64,000 nucleotides of DNA, from NCBI GenBank assembly GCA_022646525.1, contig CP060261.1, positions 744,001-808,000 of the forward strand. The letters run 5' to 3'. This document shows positions 41,346 to 51,900 of the stretch, piece by piece. The notes below the pieces were generated by a model, which was not told the DNA's origin, searched no databases, and worked only from the letters and a program-made list of their open reading frames with translations. The position numbers and the translations under genes are program-made. Position 1 is the stretch's first letter. The number at the start of each line of letters is the position of its first letter. This stretch comes from Holosporaceae bacterium. Its GTDB lineage: Bacteria; Pseudomonadota; Alphaproteobacteria; UBA7879; UBA5542.

Positions 41346-41396
41346 AACACTTCTATATTCCCTAATTCTCTGTATACTAAGGAAAGAGGTTTGCTG

Positions 41397-41939
41397 ATGA
41401 GGTTTTTTTTACACTATCTTTTGTGTCTGGTTTTTCTTTTTGGCTGTCACTCAGTGCAGAAAAAAGAAGTAGATCGTTTTCCTCTTGAAATGATGCTTCA
41501 ATCCTTCAATGTAGTGAATCATATCCCGGCTCGATCTGGGCGCTCTCTAGACTATTTATTAAACCTAGATCAATGGGCACAAAGCAAAGTTGTTCCTAAA
41601 GGTTTTTCGGGTGTTGGCGTCCTTTCTTTGATTGAAGGGTTTGTTGATCTTACAGATGATCCGCAACAAGGAAAAATATTGTCTGTGAATATTGTTGTTG
41701 GGTTTGAGATTAAAAATGACCCTCAGTATGGGTATAGTAAAACGTATTTCCGAGTTTCTCAGAAAGAGAAGGTTTTGGAAAAAGATATGCCGCATATTGA
41801 AAAATACCTGAAAAAATGCCTGCAACACTTAGATGATCAATTTTATCGTGAAATCACTAGTTGCTATCCAATGATTTTGATAAAAAAGAAGCCAGTTTCA
41901 AATGACACAAAGCCAGACTCAGAAAAATCAAAGCAATAA
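41397..41939 (+). CDS. Putative lipoprotein upstream of rpoH
   Basis: Not recognised. The ATG at 41397 follows GGAAAGAGG and gives MRFFLHYLLCLVFLFGCHSV with a lipobox LFGC; upstream in-frame codons are poorer starts. The mature part of about 165 residues includes RSLDYLLNLDQWAQSK and a predicted alpha/beta region (GKILSVNIVVGFEIK) and ends in a Lys/Ser-rich tail. The final 38 bp overlap the start of rpoH, which makes coupling to the heat-shock sigma factor likely. Confidence 0.65.
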   Translation: MRFFLHYLLCLVFLFGCHSVQKKEVDRFPLEMMLQSFNVVNHIPARSGRSLDYLLNLDQWAQSKVVPKGFSGVGVLSLIEGFVDLTDDPQQGKILSVNIVVGFEIKNDPQYGYSKTYFRVSQKEKVLEKDMPHIEKYLKKCLQHLDDQFYREITSCYPMILIKKKPVSNDTKPDSEKSKQ

Positions 41940-42842
41940 AACACAAAGTGCTTCTTTGCCACAAGATGAGATGGCGGCTTATTTTCGCCGCATCAAATCC
42001 TTCCCTTTGCTCGAGCCCGATGAAGAATATGATCTTGCTATAAAATGGTTCGAAAAACAGGATGAACACGCTGCCCGCAAACTGATTACGAGCCACTTGC
42101 GCTTAGTTGCAAAGATTGCGGCTGGGTATAAAGGATACGGCTTTCCTATGGCTGATTTAATTGCCGAAGGAAATATTGGCATTCTGAATGCCATGAAGAA
42201 GTTTGACCCTCAAAAAGGATTTCGATTTTCTACATATGCAATGTGGTGGATACGGGCATCTATTCAAGAATATATTCTACGTACATGGTCGCTTGTGAAA
42301 ATTGGTACGACTTCAGCACAGAAAAAGCTTTTTTTCAATTTGCGTAAAACAAGGCGAGAAATTTCAGAGGCAGATGATAGTTTCCAGTCAATGAGTAATG
42401 AAGACATTGAAAAAATTGCCCAGAGGCTTAACGTGAAAGAATCTGAAGTTCGCGAAATGGAGGAGCGGCTAGATAGAGGAGGGATTCGTCACTTAACATT
42501 AAAACTTCTAAAGAAAGCGAGGGCAGTGAGTGGCAAGACTGGATCGAAGCCGACGAACCTTCACAAGAGCAGGAGTTAATAGAGCGTGACGAATATCAAA
42601 AAATACCAAGATATATTAAATGGATGCTTGCAATATCTGAAGCCTCGCGAGATTAAAGTAATTGAGGGACGTCGTTTGAAAGAACCCCTGCCACACTGGA
42701 AGAAATTTCCCAAGAGCTTGGGTTATCTAAAGAGCGTGTGCGCCAAATTGAAGACGCGGCTTTTCATAAGTTGCGGTTAGCCGTAAAAGATGAAATGCGA
42801 AAAAGGGGCATGCTTAAGCATAATAATGATGAAATGGACTGA
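41902..42842 (+). CDS. rpoH: RNA polymerase heat-shock sigma factor RpoH
   Basis: Sigma-32 directs transcription of chaperone and protease genes. Starts MTQSQTQKNQSNK; region 2 is clear (SHLRLVAKIAAGYKGYGFPM, ADLIAEGNIGIL, FSTYAMWWIRASIQEYILR) and the RpoH-specific box is AQKKLFFNLRKTR. A missing G near 42482 restores DRGGDSSLNIKTS, then GSEWQDWIEADEPSQEQELI is readable. Shifts near 42610 and 42690 complete region 4 (LGLSKERVRQIEDAAFHKLR). About 312 aa, slightly longer than average. Overlaps the upstream lipoprotein gene; nagZ follows after 6 bp. Confidence 0.95.
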
Positions 42843-42848
42843 TTAAAT

Positions 42849-43898
42849 ATGGAATTAAGGGAAAAAATTGGCCAGCTATTAATTGTAGGATTTCATGGCA
42901 CATTTCCTGAAGATGAGGGCGTTAAAATTCTATCTGAGCAAATCAAAGCGTCTTTGGTGGGGGTGTTATTCCTTATGGTTATAATATTGCTGATCCAGCC
43001 CAAATCACCCAATTAAATAATTTTTTCAAAGAGGTTGCGTCAGGTCTGCCACCCTTTTATCACCGTTGATCAGGAAGGGGGCAGGTTCAGCGCCTTTACC
43101 CAAAAAAGGATTTCAAGGATTTCCTTCTGCAGAAGAAGTGGCAAAAATGCCTGATGACGAAGTCATGAAGGTTTACCAAGAGATGGCAGAAGAGCTTAAA
43201 ACATATGGCTTTAATTGGGATTTCGCGCCTTCTGTTGATATGAATCCGCATGGATACAAATGCCCTATACTAGGCGAGCTGCAACGTATTTACGGAGATA
43301 ATGTAATGACGGTTGTTCATTATGCAGGGTTGATGGTGGAGTCTTTTCATTCAGCAGGGCTTTTGAATTGTATTAAACATTTTCCTGGCCATGGTAGTGC
43401 AAAGAAAGACAGTCACCAAGGGTTTGTGGATGTAACAGATGTATGGTCTGAAGAGGAAATGCAGCCCTTTTTTAAACTTGCAAGACAAGGCAAAGTGGAT
43501 GCTGTGATGACGGCCCATATTTTTAACGACAAAATAGATGCGCGCTATCCCGCTACCCTTTCTGAAGTAACGCTTAAAAAGCTAAGAGACAATGGATATG
43601 AGGGTGTTATTATTAGTGACGACTTGCATATGTCGGCTATTCAGGAAAAGTTTTCTTTTGAAGAGGCGGTTGTAGGGGCATTTAAGGCAGGCAACGATAT
43701 GGTTATTTATTCTAACAACCCAATGGCAGCCTCCACAATTGAGGGCTTTAAGCCTGACCCACAATTGCCTGAATTTTTCAAAATACTGTTTTGAAAGCGA
43801 TAAAAGACAAAGAAATTCTCGAAGATGCCATTCACACGTCATTTGATCGTGTCATGGCACTTAAAGATAGGCTGACACATGCAAATGATGCTAAATAA
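42849..43898 (+). CDS. nagZ: Beta-N-acetylhexosaminidase NagZ (GH3)
   Basis: Cytoplasmic enzyme of cell-wall recycling that removes GlcNAc from muropeptides. From MELREKIGQLLIVGFHG, shifts near 42960 and 43055 recover GVIPYGYNIADPAQITQLNN and ITVDQEGGRVQRL. The long frame holds the GH3 motif IKHFPGHGSAKKDSH and the nucleophile Asp in VIISDDLHMSA. A shift near 43792 gives the proper C-terminus ending THANDAK. About 346 aa. Immediately after rpoH, so probably in the same transcript. Confidence 0.93.
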
Positions 43899-43935
43899 TC
43901 GCTGGTATGTCGCAACAAATGTTTAAGCAGCCTTT

Positions 43936-44838
43936 ATGAAGTTCACAAATCCTTTTTTTCATACCGTGTTTATAAGCGCAATAAATATAAAAAGCCACTG
44001 GGTTTCTTTTAGTTATTTTGCTTGGAGTATCAGTTTTTAATTGTAAGTGCTGTGCTGCAGCATACAAGAAAAAAAAGCATTGCAACTGAAAAAATTATGC
44101 CACTTTCTTCTGGGGATCGTGCGCAGCAGGTTGAATATAAAAACTTTCTAAAAAAAGATGCGGCTATATCTGAGTCTCAAAATTTAGGTGATAGTGACGA
44201 AGTGCACAGCCTAACTGATCTTGCAAAGATTTTTTCAAAAGCAAGAAAAGCAGAATCAAGCTTTTTTACTTCTCCTTTATGGCAAAAAACACGCGGCTGT
44301 GGGTGTGCCTTTAAATGGAAAGCGGCAAGTTGCGGTTATCATTAACCATGCTCAAAGTCTGACGGCGCAAGAGAAGTCCTATTTGAAAAGTTGGGTGTAA
44401 AGTGGGGATACTTATTTACAGAAACCCGACAGGGTACAAGAGAGAAGGCTCTTCTTCTGTGTAAAGAAGGAAATGAGATCTTTATTGCATCAACTCTTTG
44501 TCCCAATGACTATAAGCAAGCTGTCGGCGTTGTGTATGAACCAAATGCACGGCCAAGTGTTTTAAAAAAGCTTCTTTCAGTGCCTAAAAAAATGGGTCTG
44601 ATTATAAATTTTTCACGTTTCCCCTTATTCGGGAGTTGCCCAAGTTTCAGCAGTCGAAACGTACACTTATTATTTTAACCCCCGTAAGCAGCGTATTCGG
44701 AACTTTTATGATTGGGTTAAAAAACAAAAGAAAGAAACCCAGTTTATTCCACCTTCTCAATTGGTGTCAGGTGTTGCAAAGCCAAATGCCGTGATTAGCC
44801 CCAAAAAGATCGATCAGTATTATCACCGGGCAAATTAA
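43936..44838 (+). CDS. Single-span membrane protein of unknown function (frame-broken)
   Basis: Not recognised. From MKFTNPFFHTVFISAINIKK, a shift near 44010 gives an N-terminal membrane segment (LGFLLVILLGVSVFNC). Shifts near 44075, 44295 and 44380 join the soluble part: a charged linker, a core segment with VAVIINHAQSLTAQEKSYLK, then KWGYLFTETRQGTREKALL and EIFIASTLCPNDYKQAVGV. Later shifts near 44625 and 44675 give YYFNPRKQRIRNFYDWVKK and the end SPKKIDQYYHRAN. About 300 aa. One-span topology with an extracytoplasmic domain resembles bacterial divergent polysaccharide deacetylases, but the evidence is too weak to name it. Confidence 0.45.
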
Positions 44839-46110
44839 GAGGTTTTTACGTGCTTTTCCCCATCGTGGAACACAATGACAAGTTCTTTGTCGGCTGACTT
44901 AGAAGACTTAACAATTTTTCCTGAAGGTGTTTTTTGTAAGCGTGAAGCCTCTTTTTAAAGTTTTTCATGGGAAAAGCTTTCAAGTAGGCTTTCATAGTGA
45001 TTGAGCTTATCACCCAGTCGCCTTATTTTTTTCAGGACATATATGGATAAATCTTTGGCTGATATAAGAGAGACCATAAGTTCGCTCTGTAATAATTTTC
45101 TTTGTGAAAAAAAATAAGGTTGTTTTCAAAGTTTTAAGCTTTTCTTGTTGCTTTTCTAGTATTTGTTTGGGGCTTAAAAAGGCCTTTGGCTGCAGACTCG
45201 ACAGAGCGCTTTTTGATGGGTCAGAAAGTTTGTTAACGCATTTTGAAGGCGATCCCAAGTCTGAAGCAAGTTTTCGTTTAACTGTGTTCGTACGGGCACA
45301 GCCATTTCTGCAGCGGCTGTTGGTGTAGGGGCGCGTTTATCGGCTGCAAAATCAATCAGTGTTGTATCGGTTTCGTGCCCAACAGCAGAAATAAGGGGTA
45401 TGCGACTGTTTGCTGCAGCGCGAACGACATTTTCCTCATTGAATGACCATAAGTCTTCAAGGCTGCCACCACCGCGCGCAACAATCAGTATATCGGGCTT
45501 TGTGCAGTCATCCATTTCATTGAAACCTTTAATGGCATGTGCAACGTCTTTAGCGGACGTATCGCCCTGAACGGCAACGGGCCACAGTAAAACATGGGAA
45601 GGGCAACGATCAGAAAGTCTGTGCAAAATATCACGAATGACAGCCCCTGTTTCTGATGTAATGATGCCAATTTTTTTAGGGAAAAAGGGAAGGGGTTTTT
45701 TCTTCTCTGCATCAAAAAGGCCTTCTTTTTGCAACTTCTCTTTACGATCATGAAGAAGCTTAAGAAGAGATCCTGTGCCGGCCAGTGTGACAGATTGAAC
45801 AACGATTTGATATTTTGATCGGGCGCCATATGTTGTAACGCGTCCCTTACAAATAACTTCTAATCCGTCTTCTAAACTAACAGAAATCCCTGAAAGTGTG
45901 CCTTTCCAGCACACGGCATCAATAACAGAAGATTCATCTTTTAACGAAAAATAGCCATGCCCTGATGTATGGCGCTTAAATCCAGACACTTCCCTCTTAG
46001 GGTGATATAGAAGAAAACTGACTCTCTATCGCCGTTTTAAGGGCGTATGAAAGTTCTGTGACAGTGAATGTCCCTGCCCCTCTTTTTATTTCCGTATCAA
46101 GGATGTCCAT
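44835..46110 (-). CDS. xseA: Exodeoxyribonuclease VII large subunit
   Basis: Degrades single-stranded DNA with XseB. Start at MDILDTEIKRGAGTFTVTEL on 46110. A shift near 46000 joins to VSGFKRHTSGHGYFSLKDES, the OB-fold signature. The catalytic domain has KKIGIITSETGAVIRDILHR, LIVARGGGSLEDLWSFNEEN and ISAVGHETDTTLIDFAADKR then APTPTAAAE, all diagnostic. The C-terminal coil needs shifts near 45180, 45030 and 44960-44920 to reach GKIVKSSKSADKELVIVF and the stop at 44835. About 420 aa. Its stop and the convergent stop of the preceding gene share a TTAA. Confidence 0.95.
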
Positions 46111-46162
46111 GAAATCAGATTATGTGAGGTTTATATTTGTGTCCACTTTTTGTGGTCAATTA

Positions 46163-46239
<77 letters not shown>

Positions 46240-46282
46240 AATAATAAGTGGATAAGTACCATCAACTTGCGTTAACAGCAAG

Positions 46283-46996
46283 TTAAATTTTCTTTAATTT
46301 TTCAACTTGATTAAATAGTTTTAGACTTTCTTGCTCAATTTTTTCTTCAATTTTGTGCATAAACTCTTTTTCAGAAAGTCCGGGGGGGATAGGTGGCAAG
46401 AACTTAACGGTGATTGTTCCTTTGTATTTCATGAAGGTGCGTCGGGGCCAAAATACCCCAGAATTCAACGCAACAGGCACAACAGAAACGCCAAGATTTT
46501 TGTATAATAAGAATGCCCCTTTTTTATAAGATCCCTTGCTGCCCGGAGCCGAGCGCGTGCCTTCTGGAAACATAATAATTAGTCGATCTCTTGCTATAAC
46601 TTTTTTACTGTCGCGAATGAGTTTTTTAAGTGCTTGTAGTGTACCCCGGCGATCAAGCGCAATCATACCAACAGCTTTTAGGTATAATCCAAAAAAGGGA
46701 ATCCACATCAGCTCTTCCTTCAAAATGAAGGCTGGGCGGTGAATAATGTGGTTATAAGCAATAGTTTCCCATGCAGACTGATGCTTTGATAGAATAAGAA
46801 CAGGTTTTGTTGGAACGTCACCTTCAACTTTAAATTTTGTGCCAATTGTAAAGCGAAGAACCAGAAGCACGGTATATGACCATGCTCTTGAAATGAAAAA
46901 TCCAAATCTTTTAAAGATTAAAAAAGGAAAGCCCAGAATAGCAGTCGCTACAGTGCCTGTGTAAAAAAGAATGTTAAAAAGCAGAGACCGCAGCAT
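46283..46996 (-). CDS. plsC: 1-acyl-sn-glycerol-3-phosphate acyltransferase
   Basis: Makes phosphatidic acid from lysophosphatidic acid at the inner membrane. Intact 237 aa. N-terminal hydrophobic segment (LLFNILFYTGTVATAILGF), catalytic block LSKHQSAWETIAYN (H-x4-E in place of the common H-x4-D), FPEGTRSAPGSKGSYKKGAF with the FPEGTRS block, and VVPVALNSGVFW. It overlaps the end of ydcF by 23 bp. Order ftsE-ftsX-ydcF-plsC is typical of alphaproteobacteria. Confidence 0.95.
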   Translation of the reverse strand: MLRSLLFNILFYTGTVATAILGFPFLIFKRFGFFISRAWSYTVLLVLRFTIGTKFKVEGDVPTKPVLILSKHQSAWETIAYNHIIHRPAFILKEELMWIPFFGLYLKAVGMIALDRRGTLQALKKLIRDSKKVIARDRLIIMFPEGTRSAPGSKGSYKKGAFLLYKNLGVSVVPVALNSGVFWPRRTFMKYKGTITVKFLPPIPPGLSEKEFMHKIEEKIEQESLKLFNQVEKLKKI

Positions 46997-47561
46997 ATCG
47001 CATCTTTCGCATTAGAATTTCGACATAAACAATTAAAAACTTATTATATTCTTTGAAAAGAAGATGCAAGTTTCGAGGGCGACTAAGCCATCTAAGTTCA
47101 CGAAACTGGTGCGAAATAACAGTGTACGGTATAAATTTCGTTCTTGGCATGGCATATCGAAGTTCAAGAAGGCTTCGGTCCATATGATAATGAGATGTAG
47201 CAACATGAATAGTGCCGCTTTTCTTTTGGGCATTCCATTCTTTTACTTCTTGGGCATTTTGTGCTGTTGTGGTGGCTTCAAACCCAATATCAATATGGGT
47301 TTGATAATCAGAGTATTTGGCTACTTCATTCAGGTGTTTAATTGTATGCACACCTGAAATAAGAAAAGGGGCCTCTGGATTTTTATCTAACAATGAAATG
47401 CCTTTTTTAATGCGCTCTTGCCCTCCGGTTAATACGATGATTGCCGATACCTTTTCAGTAGGAGTTGGGAAATGGTAAATGTGGTGAAGCCACCAAATAA
47501 AGCCAAACAGCCAAAAAAGTATGGGTAAAAAAATAGTAAGAAAGCGTACGCGACTAGGCAT
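46974..47561 (-). CDS. YdcF/ElyC-like membrane protein (DUF218)
   Basis: DUF218-domain protein; related ElyC influences peptidoglycan or envelope precursor metabolism in E. coli. Start at MPSRVRFLTIFLPILFWLFG (ATG at 47561). One N-terminal membrane segment, then AIIVLTGGQERIKKGISLL (the V-L-x-GG motif), FEATTTAQNAQEVKEW and HVATSHYHMDRSLLELRY, matching family motifs. About 195 aa, intact. Lies between ftsX and plsC. Confidence 0.85.
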   Translation of the reverse strand: MPSRVRFLTIFLPILFWLFGFIWWLHHIYHFPTPTEKVSAIIVLTGGQERIKKGISLLDKNPEAPFLISGVHTIKHLNEVAKYSDYQTHIDIGFEATTTAQNAQEVKEWNAQKKSGTIHVATSHYHMDRSLLELRYAMPRTKFIPYTVISHQFRELRWLSRPRNLHLLFKEYNKFLIVYVEILMRKMRYAAVSAF

Positions 47562-47566
47562 CAAAC

Positions 47567-48437
47567 TTAAAAGCCACTTCTCAAAGCCATTTTAACGGTC
47601 ATGCGGGCAGACATGGAAATGAAGAAAGTAATAATAAGCGATGTGATCAAAAGCTTGGCACAATGATCTGCAAGCTCATTAATTGATTTAAAAATAAAAC
47701 ACGATCTCCGAAAAAAACTTAACAGCAGTTACCAAGAAAATTCCTAAAACAATATTGATAATAAAGCTTTGCATCCCAACGGAAGTAGCGTGAGATTGAA
47801 ACTGGCGCGCAATGTAGCTTGGCGTTGCGCCGACCAGATAAAGAATCTCAATGACATTGCGGTGAATGATAAGGCTGGTTTGGGCTGTAAACGCAATAAT
47901 TGAAATTGCCCCAAGAATAATAAGCATCACAATCGATATGCTGATCACTTGTATTGATTTGGCTATTTTCCCCATAGTGTTACGTGTTTGCCTGTGGTCC
48001 TCAAGTCGAATTTCATCAGATATTGCTTTAAGCTTTTCTCTAAGGGCAGAAATTTCGTGTGCTGGGGCCCCGTTTAATTTTACTTCATAAATTTTGGGCA
48101 GTACGCCAATATCTTCTTCAGTAAAAACTTCACCGGTAACGGCACCTAATATTTTTTGTGCAGAAATCGATTTGATAGGCCCGATGCGAGAAAAGCTTTG
48201 AACGGCCTCATGAATTTTATATTCTTGTTCTGTTTGAATGCTTTCTTTTCCATTAATAGCAGCAGGGGCTTCGATGGTGAGATAGTTTCCAAGTTCGCGC
48301 ACCCAAGATCCAGAGAGTTTGTTTAACGACAGGCCGGCCGTAATTGAAAGGCTGGCCAAAAAAGTCATCAAACCAATGATCCATGGCAAATAACGGCTGG
48401 ATGGGTCTTGACCAAGAGGAAGTGTCGTTTGACGCAT
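47567..48437 (-). CDS. ftsX: Cell-division permease-like protein FtsX
   Basis: Inner-membrane partner of FtsE that activates peptidoglycan hydrolases at the septum. Starts at ATG 48437, sharing an A with the ftsE stop (TAATG). First membrane segment LPWIIGLMTFLASLSITAGL, a periplasmic domain, then further segments (VISISIVMLIILGAISIIAF; SFIINIVLGIFLVTAVKFF). A shift near 47695 restores the last segment (LLITSLIITFFISMSARMTV) and a stop at 47567. About 290 aa. Product name rests on position and topology as well as sequence. Confidence 0.9.
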
Positions 48438-49149
48438 TAAATACCTCCTTCTTGTGATCTTGGTTTTTTGTTCAAAAGAAAAGCCTGCCCTTTCTTAAGG
48501 AAAATTTCTGGATGATTGAATTCTTTGGCAAGCGATCGATTGTGTGTTGCGAGAACAATCGTTGTGCCTGTTTTGTGCAGCTCTTCAAAAAGATGCATGA
48601 TTTTTTCAGCCGCTTCTTCATCAACATTTCCTGTTGGCTCATCAGCCAGCAAAAGGGCGGGGCGCCCCATAATCGATCGTGTGATGGCAACGCGTTGTTG
48701 CTGCCCTCCTGATAAAGTTGCTGGATATTGGTTCATCACATGTTCAAGACCCACCCAAGCTAAAAGATCTTGCGCTTGGCCTGTTGCCTTTTGTTGGTCG
48801 ATACCGCGCACCTTCAGTGGCAGTGCGACATTTTCAAGAGCAGTTAAATGGGGCAGAAGGCGGAAGTCTTGAAAAATGATACCCATTTTTCGTCGTAGCC
48901 AGGCAAGTCTCTGCTTGTCATTTGTTTTGGGTCTTCTCCAAAAAGAGAAACGCTGCCATCGGTGGGGGCAATGCCCATGTAAATAAGCTTTTAAAAGCGT
49001 TGATTTTCCGGCACCGCTTAAGCCTGTAAGAAAGTAAAAATCGCCCTCTCTAATATTTAAATTAATATTCGAAAAGAGCCGAGTATTTCCTCGAAAGGTA
49101 AGACCCACATTTTGAAAAAAGATATAATATTTGTTTGTTGTGATCGCAT
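48437..49149 (-). CDS. ftsE: Cell-division ATP-binding protein FtsE
   Basis: ABC-type ATPase. Walker A GLSGAGKSTLLKA, signature LSGGQQQRVAITRS, Walker B LLLADEPTGN and the switch His in LATHNRS are all present, with the FtsE-typical IFQDFRLLPHLTALENVALP. The N-terminus needs a shift near 49110 (natural reading YYIFFQNVGLTFRGNT), with start at the ATG 49149. Between Walker A and the Q-loop the natural sequence (PTDGSVSLFGEDPKQMTS) is in a different frame from both flanks, so two compensating shifts hide inside the open frame. About 235 aa. Confidence 0.93.
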
Positions 49150-49276
49150 AATTTATCCAATTATCATGTTATGATAGTCTATGCTGCCTAGAAAAAAAAA
49201 GGCGAAATCTCTCGATTGCTTTTTCTAGAACAAATGATTAGATTGATCAAAAATTTATGTAACCCTTTGAATAGCC

Positions 49277-51886
49277 ATGTATACAAAAGATATTCGTGAT
49301 TCTTTTTTGTCTTTTTTGAAAAAAAAGGACACCAAATTGTTCCCTCTAGTCCTCTTGTGCCCCAGAACGACCCCACGTTGATGTTTACAAATGCGGGTAT
49401 GGTTCAGTTTAAAAATGTTTTTACAGGCCTTGAGACACGCCCTTACGCACGGGCAGTGACGGCACAAAAGTGTGTGCGTGCCGGGGAAAGCATAACGATT
49501 TGGAAAATGTGGGACACACAGCCCGTCACCACACCTTTTTTGAAATGTTAGGCAATTTTTCTTTTGGTGATTACTTTAAAGAAGAGGCGATTCACTATGC
49601 TTGGCACTATCTAACAAAAACATTGGATATTTCGCCGAATAAGCTTTTTACATCACAGTGTATCACGATGATCAGGACGCGTATCGTATTTGGAAAAAAC
49701 TAACAGGCTTTTCCGATGAAAAAGTAATAAAAATCAGCACATCGGACAACTTTTGGGCCATGGGAGACACAGGGCCTTGTGGGCCTTGCACGGAAATTTT
49801 TACGACCATGGCGAGCACATTGCGGGTATTCTTCCTGGCACGCCCGAAGAAGATGGAGACCGGTTTGTAGAAATTTGGAATTTGGTCTTTATGCAATACG
49901 AGCGCCATGCATCGGGCGAACAAACTTCTTTGCCAAAGCCGTCTGTAGATACCGGGATGGGGATCGAGCGTATTGCCGCCGTCATGCAAGGGTGAACAAT
50001 AACTATGAAACAGATGTTTTAAAATCTCTTGTATCTCGTGTTGCAGAGCAAACTAAGACAGAAATGAACGGCAGCCATCTAGTGTCTCAGCGTGTGATTG
50101 CTGACCATCTTCGATCTGCTTGCTTTTTAATTGCCGATGGTGTGCTGCCTAGTAATGAGGGAAGAGGGTATGTTTTAAGGCGTATTATGCGTCGAGCCAT
50201 GCGTCATGCGTATTTGCTGCAAGCAAAAGATCCACTTTTGTGCCAACTTGTGCCGATGCTTGTTGAAAAAAAATGGGGCATGCTTTTGACGAGTTGAATC
50301 GGGCAAAAGATCTAATCACGCTAACTTTGCGCTTAGAAGAAGAAAAATTTAAAGATGCATTCACGCGGGGTATTCGTGTTTTAGAAGAAGAGCTTAAGCA
50401 AACGCAAAACAAGCAGTTTTCAGGCCTTGCTGCGTTTAAGTTATACGACACCTACGGATTTCCTTTAGACTTAACAGAAGATATTTTAAAAGACCGCCAT
50501 CTTGAAGTAAATAAAGACGAATTTAACGATGCAATGGCGCAGCAGAAAAAACTAGCGCGTGCTTCATGGGCGGGATCTGGAGAAAAAACGGCAGAAACCA
50601 TCTGGTTTGATTTAAAAGAAAAGTGTGGTCCAACTGAATTTATTGGATATCGCTTTTCTGAAGGAGAAGGTACCGTTTCTGCATTATCTAAAGATGGCAC
50701 AATTGTGGATCGCCTGGAGAAGGGCGATCAAGGGTTTCTTATTGCCAACCAAACGCCGTTTTATGGTGAATCTGGTGGGCAGATGGGGGACACAGGGAAT
50801 CTAGTTAACAGCAGTGTGCGTGCCCACGTTTTAAATACACATAAGAAAGTTGATGGCCTTATTGTACATGAAGTGCGGGTTGATAAAGGCACCCTTGAGG
50901 TTGGACAAACCCTTCATTTTAAAATTGATGTGAATCGACGAGAGAAATTGCGTGCCAATCACTCGGCCACACATTTGCTGCATGAAGTTTTACGTCGAAA
51001 GTTGGGGAACAGTGTCACGCAAAAAGGATCGCTTGTTGCGCCAGATCGCCTGCGTTTTGATTTTAGCTATCATACCTCTATTTCAGCAAAAGATTTACGC
51101 AGCATTGAAGGTGAAATGAATCGTCAGATTCGTGGCAATGCGTTGGTTTCAACAGAAGTTTCGACACCTGAAGCGGCGATTAAAAAAGGCGCGCAGGCGC
51201 TTTTTGGTGAAAAGTATGGCGATGAAGTGCGTGTGGTGTCCATGGGGAAAACGGACGACATGTTCTCTGTTGAGCTTTGTGGGGGCACCCATGTAGAGCG
51301 TCTTGGGGATATTGGATACTTTAAAATTTTATCTGAATCGAGTGTTTCATCTGGTGTACGCCGGATTGAGGCCGTCACAGGTGTTGATGCTGAATCATAT
51401 GCCGCAAAGCAGGAAGATATTATTGAATCAATTGCACAAGCGTTAAAAACACCTCTGCCGCATTAAAAAGACAAGGTGTCTCAGCTTTTGACAGAAAAGA
51501 AAGCCCTTGAGAAAAAAGTGCAAGACCTTCAAACAGCGCCTCAAAGTAATGCTGGAAATACAAACACTCTTGAAGCAGATGGCACAAAAATCCTTATTCA
51601 TGAAACTGACAAAGTTGAGCCTAAGGGGTTGCGACCTTTAATGGATAAGCTTAAGCAAGAACTGAAGTCTGGTATTGTCGTTTTGTATGCAGAATATGAA
51701 GGAAAAAGCTCTCTTTTGGTTGGTGTCACAGAAGACAAAGTGAAAGAACATGATGCCAGAGACATTCTAAAAACAGTTTCAGAAAAGGCAGGCATTCAAA
51801 GTGGCGGTGGGCGGAAAGATCTGGCGCAGTCAGGTGGACGCTTGTCGGATGTGAATGCTGTTATTAAGGACGTTTTTTCTTGTTAG
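49277..51886 (+). CDS. alaS: Alanyl-tRNA synthetase (frame-broken)
   Basis: Charges tRNA-Ala and edits mischarged products. From MYTKDIRDSFLSFFEKKGHQ, shifts near 49317, 49485, 49645, 49800, 49993 and 50270 are needed in the first 330 codons. Class II motifs are clear: MFTNAGMVQFKNVFTG, HTFFEMLGNFSFGDYFKEEA, NFWAMGDTGPCGPCTEI, PSVDTGMGIERIAAVMQG. The editing and zinc domain has NHSATHLLHEVLRR and VELCGGTHVERLGDIGYFKI. A shift near 51465 joins the C-terminal domain (SGGGRKDLAQSGGRLSDV). About 870 aa, normal. Confidence 0.96.
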
Positions 51887-51900
51887 GCAACACTTTAAGC

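Noticed and set aside
43936..44838. Naming this gene as a divergent polysaccharide deacetylase.
   Set aside because: Only the topology is suggestive; the expected catalytic motifs were not visible in any frame.
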